Origin: Chthonobacter albigriseus
GTDB taxonomy: Bacteria; Pseudomonadota; Alphaproteobacteria; Rhizobiales; Pleomorphomonadaceae
Direction of reading: 5' to 3'
Assembly: GCF_013839445.1 (NCBI RefSeq)
Contig: NZ_JACDIT010000001.1
Span: 636,126-700,125, forward strand
DNA length: 64,000 nucleotides
Positions within the stretch are counted from its first letter, which is position 1; each line of letters begins with the position of its first letter. The position numbers were made by a program, and so were the translations under genes. Positions 34,279 to 42,293 of this stretch are shown here, one piece after another. The notes beneath the pieces were generated by a model. The model was not told where the DNA came from. It ran no database searches and saw only the letters and a program-made list of their open reading frames with translations.

Positions 34279-34632
34279 TCACTGCCAACTTCCGTCGTTA
34301 AACTGGTCGATACTGATGTGCCGAAACTCTTTATCGTTCCGACTCTTTACCACCTCCCTTAGTTCATCCAGGAGAGATTCTAATCGATCTCCTTCCCTAT
34401 GATTTCGAAACAATACTATAAATACCTTGTAATCTTGAGGTGGTTCGAACACCTCTTTCAGCTCTCCTTCATCCAAGAATGCAATGTATGCTCCAACTTT
34501 TTGAATTACCAAATTCAAATACTCGTAATCATCAATTTTTTCCTGGATTTCGTCTTCTATGGCTAGGACTATAGCCTTATTATTATGGTTTACCAAAATA
34601 TTATCAACTGTGTTTGTACTTTTTATTGCCAT
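34279..34632 (-). CDS. Putative immunity protein for the adjacent Rhs toxin (cassette 1)
   Basis: A 117-residue, AT-rich, acidic small protein (LLDELREVVKSRNDKEF, ISIDQFNDGSWQ) beginning 24 bp after the stop of the Rhs toxin gene on the same strand. ATG 34632 has GGCGGAG seven bases upstream; GTG 34638 is an alternative. Its position directly behind a variable Rhs C-terminus, small size and foreign base composition are the standard signs of a cognate immunity gene. I do not recognise a family. It should bind and neutralise the nuclease-like toxin encoded just upstream. Confidence 0.7.
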   Translation of the reverse strand: MAIKSTNTVDNILVNHNNKAIVLAIEDEIQEKIDDYEYLNLVIQKVGAYIAFLDEGELKEVFEPPQDYKVFIVLFRNHREGDRLESLLDELREVVKSRNDKEFRHISIDQFNDGSWQ

Positions 34633-34656
34633 TTTCACGCTCCGCCGAATTGACTC

Positions 34657-36987
34657 CTACCACCAGCCTGTCCAGTTTCTAAACGCCTCCAATAACCCGC
34701 CACCCCTATTAGACTTCCCAGTGGACAAGGAGATACTGGGATCTGAACAGGAGCTGATGCAACCTTTCTTTGTGTCGACGTTGATAACCACCGTGTCAGC
34801 ACGAATTTTAGTTCCCGGAGAATAGCTGCTGTTCTTTCCTTTGATAATCCCGCCATTCTGCGACAATTCAATATCTTTGCGTATTTGGCCAGCGGTACGT
34901 TCGCCGTTGCCTGCCTTCGTTTCAAAGTTGACTATCCTACCGGAAGGTAGATGTTCAGCAATTTCGTCTGCGCGTCGTCGCCCCTTTTTCGTTTGTATAG
35001 TTACCTGCGTTCCTTTAGATTCCCATTCAGGATGCCTAGAAATAAGTCCGCTAGTGAATCCTTCCGCTTTTTTTGAGTTTGCAACGTTTTGTTGCAATCG
35101 GTAAGACTTGTTCGTTGATGGCACATCGTCGTTCGCCAGCGAGTGAACATCCATAGCCAACCCTACAGATGCTGTTACTGTCGCTGGAGCGACGACGACG
35201 GCTACCGCTGCAACAGGAGATCCGACCACAGCCAAGGTGACGAGCGGATGATCACCAGGGTGGAACTCCTGGTATCCCGGCAACTCTTCGCCGTTCGGGA
35301 CCGGGACGAAGTTCCCCATCGGGTCAACGTAGCTGTGCCCATTCGGATCGCTCTTGTTGACCGGATCATTGGCCGCATACGCATACCGATTCGTCCCCAC
35401 GCCACTCGACCGCACGCCCGCGGCCCCGCCCTGCCCGGCCACGCCCGCGTCGATCGGGTCCCACCAGTCCGGCGTGATGAACCTCCCGAGCACCGGGTCC
35501 AGGAACCTTGCGTTGAGGTAGATCAGCCCTGTCCCCGGGCCGTCGTGGCGTTCGCCGAGGAAGGCGCGGGTTTCGCCGGTGGCGCAGGCGATGCCGGCCA
35601 TGCCGCCGGTGCGCGGGTCGCCGTAGGGGCCGATCCGGTTGATCAGCGCCGTGGCGGCCGCGGCGGTGGTTTCGATGCGAACCGTCTGCAGGTGGTCGCG
35701 GTGGACGAAGCAGGTCTGGCCGCCGGAGATGCGGATGTCCGGGTGCGGGATCACCGTCAGCGTGCCCGCCGTGGACACCTCGATGCCGGCGCCGAGGAAC
35801 CAGGTGGTCACCGTGGAGGCCGGCGTGGAGCCGCCCGCCGGGGTGGTCACCACTTGGCGAGCGCGGCTGCCGTCCGGGCCGTAGGTGGTGGCGGTGGTGA
35901 TGCCGCCCTTGACCACGCTCACCGGCCGGTTCTCGTGGTCGTATGTGATCGTGCGGCCGAGGCCGGACGTCATGTTGCCGTTGGCGTCGTAGAGGAGCGT
36001 GGAGCCGGCCACCACCGACGGTGTGTGCGGGCGGACGGAGGCCGCGCCCTGCGCCGGGTAGGTGTAGCTGCCGACCTTGGAGTTGGTCAGCATGTTGCCC
36101 GCGGCGTCATAGGTGAAGGTCTGGTTGTCGGCCGGGGTCGCCGTGTTGGTGGCGGTCAGCAGCCGGTCCAGGTCGTCGTAGGTGTAGGTCCAGTTGTCGG
36201 CGCTGCCGGCGGAGGTGACCGCGGTGAGGATCCGCCCGGCGCCGTCGCGGCCGTAGGTGACGTCCCACAGCGTCTGCTGCGACGCGTTGCGGTGGACGAT
36301 CTGGTTCGGCCAGAGCCGGGCGGGGTTGTAGGTGAAGGTGGAGTAGACGTTGTTGGCGTAGCCGATCTGCGCGGTCTGGCCGGCGGCGGTGTAGTCGATG
36401 TAGGCGATCGCGCCGGGAATGGAGCGGAGGCGGCCGGCCTGGTCGTAGGTGTAGGGGGTCGCCGCCGAGCCGGTGGTGGAGCCGTCCGGCCAGGACTGGT
36501 ACTTCACCTCGCCGGAGGTGTGGGTGAACACCTGGTGGGTGCGGGTGCCGGAGAGGCCCGTCAGCGTCCAGCTCTTGCGGACGAGCGCGCCGTGGGCGCT
36601 GTAGTCGAGCGTGATCGTGCCGGCCGGCGAGGTGGTGGTGGTGAGATCGCCGAGGTTCTCGAAGCCGGGGCGCTCCTCGTCCCAGGTGTTGACCGTCCGG
36701 GCGGTGTTGGCCACCGAGGTGTCGCAGGTGGCGCCGGAGGCGGCGGTGGCCTTCACCGTGACGCGGGAGAGCGCGTCATAGGCAAAGCAGATCTTCTGGT
36801 TCTTGGCGTCGGTCTGCTGCGTCAGCCGACCGGCGTTGTCGTAGGTGAAGGTCCAGGTGCCGAGGTCCGGCTCGGTGACCGAGGTGCGCCGGCCGAGGGT
36901 GTCGTAGACCGCCGACCAGGGGTTGTTCAGGGGGTCGGTGACGGAGACCAGCCGATCGTCACGCGACCAGCCGAGCTTGGTGGACAC
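34657..36987 (-). CDS. Orphan Rhs protein with C-terminal PD-(D/E)xK-like nuclease toxin (cassette 1, N-terminus lost)
   Basis: A 776-residue open frame of YD repeats and Rhs core ([21 protein letters not shown]) up to the junction DPNGH near residue 545, followed by a unique AT-rich C-terminal toxin module. The toxin shows Asp674, Glu689 and Lys691 in [13 protein letters not shown] and NFETKAG, the D-ExK layout of restriction endonuclease-like toxins. There is no true start: the first codon is GTG inside a YD repeat, and three codons before the homology begins a TGA occurs. It is a displaced Rhs tip, perhaps silent until recombined onto a full-length Rhs. It ends in NWTGWW. Confidence 0.8.
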   Translation of the reverse strand: MSTKLGWSRDDRLVSVTDPLNNPWSAVYDTLGRRTSVTEPDLGTWTFTYDNAGRLTQQTDAKNQKICFAYDALSRVTVKATAASGATCDTSVANTARTVNTWDEERPGFENLGDLTTTTSPAGTITLDYSAHGALVRKSWTLTGLSGTRTHQVFTHTSGEVKYQSWPDGSTTGSAATPYTYDQAGRLRSIPGAIAYIDYTAAGQTAQIGYANNVYSTFTYNPARLWPNQIVHRNASQQTLWDVTYGRDGAGRILTAVTSAGSADNWTYTYDDLDRLLTATNTATPADNQTFTYDAAGNMLTNSKVGSYTYPAQGAASVRPHTPSVVAGSTLLYDANGNMTSGLGRTITYDHENRPVSVVKGGITTATTYGPDGSRARQVVTTPAGGSTPASTVTTWFLGAGIEVSTAGTLTVIPHPDIRISGGQTCFVHRDHLQTVRIETTAAAATALINRIGPYGDPRTGGMAGIACATGETRAFLGERHDGPGTGLIYLNARFLDPVLGRFITPDWWDPIDAGVAGQGGAAGVRSSGVGTNRYAYAANDPVNKSDPNGHSYVDPMGNFVPVPNGEELPGYQEFHPGDHPLVTLAVVGSPVAAVAVVVAPATVTASVGLAMDVHSLANDDVPSTNKSYRLQQNVANSKKAEGFTSGLISRHPEWESKGTQVTIQTKKGRRRADEIAEHLPSGRIVNFETKAGNGERTAGQIRKDIELSQNGGIIKGKNSSYSPGTKIRADTVVINVDTKKGCISSCSDPSISLSTGKSNRGGGLLEAFRNWTGWW
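35336..36339. repeat. 1-kb Rhs core direct repeat, copy 1
   Basis: It matches 38513-39575 at a constant offset of 3177 up to 35938, and 3236 from 35945 onward. The change reflects a 65-bp replacement in the other copy. The repeat covers the Rhs core and ends at the toxin junction (DPNGH). Such repeats allow swapping of toxin/immunity tips by recombination. Confidence 0.85.
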
Positions 36988-36997
36988 CGTGCCGGCG
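36841..36997. repeat. 157-bp Rhs direct repeat, copy 2
   Basis: Partner of 33862-34018. Homology to Rhs ends at 36997; the next 82 bp to the immunity gene stop at 37080 contain no recognisable gene. Confidence 0.85.
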
Positions 36998-37079
36998 GGC
37001 TCTCAACCGCTCGACCTCATGGCCGGCGCAGATGCACTTACCTGTATTTTTTATTCCAGGGTTGCCGTAGAGTACTCGC

Positions 37080-37844
37080 TTAGGTCGAGATCACCCCCGC
37101 CTGATTTGCAAGCCTTTTTGCCTCATCAAGACAGTCAAATTTAATAGTCAGCGCGTAACATCCGTCAATGATCTGCTGAAACTGTCCAATATTGCGGCGT
37201 TTCAGCAACTCTATGTAATCCCTGAAATTCTTCCTCTGTACATGACTGTCATTTAGGATCAGCATCGGGTAAGCGTCGTCTATAAACCCATCGAGATATC
37301 GCCTGTTCTTGATCAGCCGTCGCAACCTATCTATTTTCTCGGCCAAAGTGGGGCCGAAACCGTACTCCAAATAACCTGGGAAACAATCGACGCTGGCATC
37401 TTGCCCCCAAATTTCAAATCCGTAGTTTGGTACCTTCGGCTGGTCGAGTACTTGTATCACGTTAAAGATTGATGCCCTTCGATAATTTCTGGATGAGCAT
37501 CCAAATCGTAGATAATAGTCACTTTTGCCATTCAGATCGTAGTTTATAACCTTCTCGGGCCCAAAGTTCTGATTATTTTTTACATCGGCGCCGGATATAG
37601 AAGTCAGGTCTTCTGTTTTTAAATCTCTCGACACTATATCGATTGGAATAGCCTTCTGTTGCGGTCGTAGCCGCTTCTCAGAACCATCTTCGTAATGCAG
37701 AAAGCATCTATTCATCGACAAATTGAATATCCGGGCAATATTATTCATGAGACCCAAATCAAGGGCTAAGTCAAATCTACCGTCTGGCCTATAGAATGGC
37801 ACGGCAACTCGCGCATCTAACAGGCTATCTTCAAGGTCGTTCAT
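37080..37844 (-). CDS. Putative immunity protein for the second Rhs toxin (cassette 2)
   Basis: A 254-residue, AT-rich protein of no recognised family, with ATG 37844 starting 22 bp after the stop of the second Rhs toxin gene and a GAGGG ribosome site. It has no signal peptide or membrane helix. Notable stretches are YYLRFGCSSRNYRRAS and GYLEYGFGPTLAEKIDRL. The pairing and base composition argue for a cognate immunity factor, although it is longer than most. An unrelated effector or a second toxin is less likely. Its end lies close to the truncated start of the cassette 1 Rhs frame. Confidence 0.62.
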   Translation of the reverse strand: MNDLEDSLLDARVAVPFYRPDGRFDLALDLGLMNNIARIFNLSMNRCFLHYEDGSEKRLRPQQKAIPIDIVSRDLKTEDLTSISGADVKNNQNFGPEKVINYDLNGKSDYYLRFGCSSRNYRRASIFNVIQVLDQPKVPNYGFEIWGQDASVDCFPGYLEYGFGPTLAEKIDRLRRLIKNRRYLDGFIDDAYPMLILNDSHVQRKNFRDYIELLKRRNIGQFQQIIDGCYALTIKFDCLDEAKRLANQAGVIST

Positions 37845-37866
37845 GTTCTCGAACCCTCAATTTGGG

Positions 37867-39141
37867 CTACCACCAACCTGCCCATGATCCGATCGATCCA
37901 ACCAACCCGGTCTTGTACCATTCCCGTGGAGCGGATTGAACCGGCACAGCTCGGCTGGATCCGGGAGGGGCGCCTGCTTGATTCCGCATCTTTGCCATCT
38001 TATTTATTTGACTCTGTTCTGTCTGACGTCCTGACTGAACTTCTCCGAGATCAATCGACTTGTCCTTAAGCTTCAGTTGTACGTCCGGCTGCTTCCGGCT
38101 AACAATTTCGTCATCCGAATTTCTGAGCCGCTGGTTGAATCGGACAGATTCGACGTTCACCGGTCCGACCTTCGCAATCATGTTCACAGCCAAGGAAACC
38201 GATGTCGCTGCATGGTATACACCTTGCGGTCCCCGTGTCTTTTGTGGGGTTCCGTAGACTTTAATCCTACCGTCAGATAGCGCTCGCGCGGCGTCCACCT
38301 CCCGCTCGCGCTGGGTTGCTACCGAGTTAACTGTAGGGCCCGCGCGTTTCGCTGATGATAACCCGCCTCCAGCCGCTTCTCCTTGAATTTTCGTGTTATC
38401 GAATAGAGGACTGACCGAGTACAGCTCGATTCCTTCTGGTGACGGATCGTAAACGTCTGGAGTGCCATCACCATCGTCATCTTCTAGATCGTCACTGAGA
38501 CCGATGCCGGCATGCCCATTCGGATCGCTCTTGTTGACCGGATCATTCCCCGCATACGCGTATCGGTTCGTCCCCACCGCGCTCGACCTCACACCGGCCG
38601 CCCCGCCCTGCCCGGCCGTCCCCGCGTCGATCGGGTCCCACCAGTCCGGCGTGATGAAGCGCCCCAGCACCGGATCGAGGAACCGGGCGTTGAGGTAGAT
38701 CAGGCCCGTCCCCGGGCCGTCGTGGCGTTCGCCGAGGAAGGCGCGGGTTTCGCCGGTGGCGCAGGCGATGCCGGCCATGCCGCCGGTGCGGGGGTCGCCG
38801 TAGGGGCCGATCCGGTTGATCAGCGCCGTGGCGGCCGCGGCGGTGGTCTCGATGCGGACCGTCTGCAGGTGGTCGCGGTGGACGAAGCAGGTCTGGCCGC
38901 CGGAGACGCGCACGTCCGGGTGCGGGATCACCGTCAGCGTGCGCGCCGTGGACACCTCGATGCCGGCGCCGAGGAACCAGGTGGTCACCGTGGAGGCCGG
39001 CGTGGAGCCGCCCGCCGGGGTGGTGACGACCTGCTTCACGCGGCTGCCGTCCGGGCCGTAGGTGGTGGCGGTGGTGATGCCGCCCTTGACCACGCTCACC
39101 GTCCGGTTCTCGTGGACCTCCTTCGCCTTGAGCCTTCTCAC
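37867..39141 (-). CDS. Rhs C-terminal fragment with D-ExQ nuclease-like toxin (cassette 2, N-terminus disrupted)
   Basis: A 424-residue frame: Rhs core up to DPNGHAG near residue 209, then a unique toxin module. The toxin carries Asp353, Glu367 and Gln369 ([18 protein letters not shown]), resembling the D-ExQ variant of PD-(D/E)xK nucleases. A linker with [19 protein letters not shown] looks like a calcium-binding Asp-rich loop. The frame begins at a GTG created by a 65-bp insertion, so the upstream Rhs is out of frame. It ends in SWAGWW, the same tail as cassette 1. A plausible but probably silent toxin. Confidence 0.78.
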   Translation of the reverse strand: MRRLKAKEVHENRTVSVVKGGITTATTYGPDGSRVKQVVTTPAGGSTPASTVTTWFLGAGIEVSTARTLTVIPHPDVRVSGGQTCFVHRDHLQTVRIETTAAAATALINRIGPYGDPRTGGMAGIACATGETRAFLGERHDGPGTGLIYLNARFLDPVLGRFITPDWWDPIDAGTAGQGGAAGVRSSAVGTNRYAYAGNDPVNKSDPNGHAGIGLSDDLEDDDGDGTPDVYDPSPEGIELYSVSPLFDNTKIQGEAAGGGLSSAKRAGPTVNSVATQREREVDAARALSDGRIKVYGTPQKTRGPQGVYHAATSVSLAVNMIAKVGPVNVESVRFNQRLRNSDDEIVSRKQPDVQLKLKDKSIDLGEVQSGRQTEQSQINKMAKMRNQAGAPPGSSRAVPVQSAPREWYKTGLVGSIGSWAGWW

Positions 39142-39575
39142 ATCGACGACGTCTCCGGCGTCGCCGGAGAAGGCTCGGGGGTGATCGTGCGGCCGAGGCC
39201 GGAGGTCATGTTGCCGTTGGCGTCGTAGAGGAGCGTGGAGCCGGCCACCACCGACGGCGTGTGCGGGCGGACGGAGGCCGCGCCCTGCGCCGGGCAGGTG
39301 TAGCTGCCGACCTTGGAGTTGGTCAGCATGTTGCCCGCGGCATCAAAGCTGAAGGTCTGGTTGTCGGCCGGGGTCGCCGTGTTGGTGGCGGTCAGCAGAC
39401 GGTCCAGGTCGTCGTAGGCATAGGTCCAGTTGTCCGCGCTGCCGGCGGAGGTGACGGCGGTGAGGATCCGACCGGCGCCGTCACGGCCGTAGGTGACGTC
39501 CCACAGCGTCTGCTGCGACGCGTTCTTGTGGGAGATCTGGTTGGGCCAGAGCCGGGCCGGGTTGTAGGTGAAGGT
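38513..39575. repeat. 1-kb Rhs core direct repeat, copy 2 (interrupted)
   Basis: Partner of 35336-36339, with a 65-bp foreign segment at 39116-39180 in place of six bases. Just beyond 39575 the sequence jumps to the equivalent of about 36795 in the other copy, so roughly 460 bp of YD repeats are missing here. Confidence 0.85.
39116..39180. mobile_element. 65-bp palindromic insertion in the Rhs core
   Basis: Compared with copy 1, six bases (35939-35944) are replaced by 65 bases. The insert has outer arms GAGCCTTCTC (39130-39139) and GAGAAGGCTC (39167-39176), and an inner palindrome CTCCGGCG-T-CGCCGGAG (39153-39169). The net change of 59 bp shifts the frame and adds a stop. It resembles a small REP/MITE-like hairpin element; the family is not identified. 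Confidence 0.6.
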
Positions 39576-39622
39576 CTGGCCCTTGGCGTCGGTCTGCTGC
39601 GTCAGCCGTCCGGCCGCGCGTT
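39138..39622 (-). pseudogene. Upstream Rhs/YD-repeat fragment of cassette 2, headless and frameshifted
   Basis: The minus-strand frame from a TAA near 39620 to a TGA at 39138 encodes YD repeats ([32 protein letters not shown]). It has no start codon at its head and ends prematurely inside the 65-bp insertion. It is the natural N-terminal continuation of the 37867-39141 frame. Its head abuts a possible transposase scrap at 39621-39665. Internal YD repeats have been lost relative to cassette 1. Confidence 0.8.
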
Positions 39623-39767
39623 ATTGAGCCCCTCGGTGTTGGCCCGGCGCGGGCGCTTGCGGTTTCGGCGACGGGCTGGTTCTGTTTGCACGCGTCCAGA
39701 TGACCGGGTCCGACGTCCTCCGTGACGGTCGGACAGGGCCGGCCGGGCCAGAGCGGCCCGGCGCGGC

Positions 39768-41069
39768 TCAGGCGCCGGTCACGCGCCAGATGACGTCGCC
39801 CACGTCGTCGGCGACCAGCAGCGATCGGTCCGGGCCGATGGCCACGCCCACGGGTCGGCCGTAGGAGGCGCGTTCGTCCGGTGTAAGGAACCCGGTGAGG
39901 ATATCGCGCGGCGGTCCGGCGGGGCGCCCGTTCTCGAACGGCACGAAGATCACGCGGTAGCCGCTGAGGGTGGAGCGGTTCCAGGATCCGTGCTGGCCGA
40001 TGACCATGCCGTCCGAGTAGCCCGGCAACGTGCCGGCCGGCAGCCAGCAGAGCCCGAGGGAGGCGGTGTGGCCGCCGAGGGCGTAGTCGGGCGTCAGGGC
40101 CTTGGCCACGAGCGAGGGGTCCTGCGGCACGCGGTCGTCCACGGTCCGGCCCCAGTAGCAGTAGGGCCAGCCGTAGAAGCCGCCCTCCTGCACGGAGGTC
40201 AGGTAGTCGGGCGGCGTCTCGTCGCCGATGCCGTCGCGCTCGTTGACCACGGTCCACAGCGACCCGGTGGTCGGTTCAAAGGCGAGGCCGACGGGATTGC
40301 GCAGACCGGAGGCGAAGATGCGACTGGTTCCCGTGGCAAGATCCACCTCGTAGATCGCCGCCCGCCCCTCCTCCACGGCCATGCCCTTCTCGGCGATGTT
40401 ACTGAGGGATCCGACGCCGACGTAGAGCCTGGAGCCGTCGGGGCTCTTCAGGATGCTGCGGGTCCAGTGTCCGCCCGGCTTGAAGGTCGCCAGGCGGCGG
40501 CCCTGGCCTGTGACGACGTGGGTGGCGTGGTCGAACGGGAAGGCGACGAGGCCGTCGGTGTTGCCGACATAGAAGGTGTCGCCGTGGAGCGCCATGCCGA
40601 AGGGCTGGTTCAGGCCCGCAAGGAACACCTCCGACGTCTCGGCGACACCGTCGCCGTCCGCGTCGCGCAGCCGCGTGATGCGGTTGGGGCTGTCGCCGAG
40701 CGCGGCGGCCCGGCGCATGGTGGCCTCCATGGCGAGATCGAAGACCGACGAGATGCCGCCGGACACGGTGAGAGCCTCGGCGACGAGCACGTCGCCGTTC
40801 GGCAGCACCTCGATCCAGCGCGGATGCTTCAAGGCCGTCGCAAAGGCGTTGACGGTGAGACCCGGCGCCGCCACGGGCGTCTGTCCCTTCGCCCAGCCCT
40901 GCGCGGTCGGCATCTTCAGCGTCGGCAGCATGCCCTGGGATTTCGCCGGCGGGATGGTCGGCGCGGTGCCGACAGCCTGCTTCCGGATCCCGTCGCGCGC
41001 CTTGCGGACCTGAAGCACGGTCCCGCCGACGGCTGCCACCACCTGTGCGACAATGTTGGAAAAGCTCAT
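39768..41069 (-). CDS. PQQ-type sugar (sorbosone) dehydrogenase family beta-propeller protein
   Basis: A 433-residue six-bladed propeller protein. Motifs of the soluble glucose/sorbosone dehydrogenase group include ALKHPRWIEVLPNGDVLVAE, GLRNPVGLAFEP, WTVVNERDGIGDE and GQHGSWNRS. A PQQ cofactor is inferred from the family. The N-terminus has a weak hydrophobic stretch (IVAQVVAAVGGTVLQV) that could be an anchor, so a periplasmic location is likely. ATG 41069 is preferred over 41108. The nearby DedA and ferric-reductase-like genes are on the same strand. Confidence 0.85.
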   Translation of the reverse strand: MSFSNIVAQVVAAVGGTVLQVRKARDGIRKQAVGTAPTIPPAKSQGMLPTLKMPTAQGWAKGQTPVAAPGLTVNAFATALKHPRWIEVLPNGDVLVAEALTVSGGISSVFDLAMEATMRRAAALGDSPNRITRLRDADGDGVAETSEVFLAGLNQPFGMALHGDTFYVGNTDGLVAFPFDHATHVVTGQGRRLATFKPGGHWTRSILKSPDGSRLYVGVGSLSNIAEKGMAVEEGRAAIYEVDLATGTSRIFASGLRNPVGLAFEPTTGSLWTVVNERDGIGDETPPDYLTSVQEGGFYGWPYCYWGRTVDDRVPQDPSLVAKALTPDYALGGHTASLGLCWLPAGTLPGYSDGMVIGQHGSWNRSTLSGYRVIFVPFENGRPAGPPRDILTGFLTPDERASYGRPVGVAIGPDRSLLVADDVGDVIWRVTGA

Positions 41070-41170
41070 GTTCACCTGCCCTTTCGCGGCGCACGCTAGC
41101 TGAAGCACGCGACGGATGAAACAGGTTCGGCAATGTCCGAGGACGCTCGACCCCGCCGGCTGCCCGACCG

Positions 41171-41812
41171 TCAGCGACCCCAGCGCCGGCCTGCCCTGGA
41201 CTCGTCAGCGCCGTGCGGGGCGTGTTCCGATGAGGGCCAGGTCAGGAGCTTCCATCCGATCAAGGCCGTCACCGCCGCGGCAAGCAGGAACCACGTCACG
41301 TTGCCCAGGAGGTCGGCAAGAGCGGGGACGCTGTCGGCGAAGGCGAGACCCAGTCCCATGTAGATCGAGACCCAAACGGTCTCCCCCAGAATCCCCGAGA
41401 CGGTGAAGAGAATCCACGGCATCCGGGCAGCCCCGGCGACGAGATTGACATAGGGGCCAAGGGGGCTGAGGAGCCAGCGTGTCAGGAACACGCCGATCGC
41501 ACCCCAGCGGGAGGAATACGCCTCGGCCCTGGCGAGCGCAGGACCGAGTTGTAACCGGTCGGATGCAGCAGCCAGCAAGGTCCGGCCTCCCGCGCGGCCG
41601 AGCCAGTAGCCCGCCTGATCTCCAAGGATGGCTCCCGATACACCCCAGGCGAGGATGGAGGAGGAAGCAAGGTCGCCGTCGGCGGCGATCGCACCGACCG
41701 CAAGGAGCAGAAGCGACGTCGGAAAGGGTAGTCCGAAGCAGTTGACCGCAAGGATAAGGAACAGCGCCGGCGCACCGTAGGATCCCACCGCAGTCATGAG
41801 GGAGTCGATCAT
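41171..41812 (-). CDS. DedA family membrane protein
   Basis: A 213-residue DedA/VTT protein with about five helices. Family signatures are CFGLPFPTSLLLLAVGA near residue 25, GDQAGYWLGRAGG near residue 66, and TRWLLSPLGPYVNLVAGAARMPW with its conserved arginine in the second half. DedA proteins act as undecaprenyl phosphate or phospholipid transporters and support proton motive force. It overlaps the preceding small gene by four bases (ATGA), indicating joint translation. Confidence 0.88.
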   Translation of the reverse strand: MIDSLMTAVGSYGAPALFLILAVNCFGLPFPTSLLLLAVGAIAADGDLASSSILAWGVSGAILGDQAGYWLGRAGGRTLLAAASDRLQLGPALARAEAYSSRWGAIGVFLTRWLLSPLGPYVNLVAGAARMPWILFTVSGILGETVWVSIYMGLGLAFADSVPALADLLGNVTWFLLAAAVTALIGWKLLTWPSSEHAPHGADESRAGRRWGR

Positions 41813-42156
41813 GGCTCCCCCTCGCCGTGTTGCCGGTCCAGTCCGGCGCGGTGCCGCTCTATGGCCTCTTCGATCGTATCGACCAGCTTGTCGGCCAATT
41901 CGCCGCGTTCGGACGCGATCTCGGAGAGCGGTCGTCGATCGCGGACGTTCTCGGGCAGTCCGGCGGCCTTGGCGACAACGCCCGGCGGCACATCATAGGA
42001 CCGAGCCACCATCCCGATGGTCATCCAGGCCTCGATCGGCGCGTCGCGGTGCTGCGACCAGTAGACCGTCGACACGATCAGGCGCACGCCGAGAAAAACC
42101 GTAACCGTGGCGGCTATCGCGAACACGGCAAAGAGGATCCGTCGGCTGAGCAGCAT
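41809..42156 (-). CDS. Hypothetical single-pass membrane protein coupled to DedA
   Basis: A 115-residue protein with one N-terminal helix (ILFAVFAIAATVTVFLGVRLI) and a soluble tail. The tail contains WMTIGMVARSYDVPPGVVAKAAGLP, a stretch that looks like a small helix-turn-helix-like motif but is more probably periplasmic. It ends in an acidic helix. It overlaps the DedA start. In other genomes similar small proteins accompany ferric-reductase-like genes, suggesting a common envelope role. No defined function. Confidence 0.75.
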   Translation of the reverse strand: MLLSRRILFAVFAIAATVTVFLGVRLIVSTVYWSQHRDAPIEAWMTIGMVARSYDVPPGVVAKAAGLPENVRDRRPLSEIASERGELADKLVDTIEEAIERHRAGLDRQHGEGEP

Positions 42157-42293
42157 TGATCTGATCCCCGGAACGGGGCGCTGCAGTTCAGGGCACCGCC
42201 GGCAGTTCCTGACGAAGTCGGGCGGCTCCCGAGGCGGGTAGCCGCTATTGCGTCGATTGCGCGGACCGGCGGATGCCGTCGCGGCCGTCCATC

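Noticed and set aside
36998-37079. Hidden start of the cassette 1 Rhs gene
   Set aside because: Reading upstream in frame, a TGA occurs three codons before the Rhs homology begins, and nothing in the 82 bp resembles Rhs.
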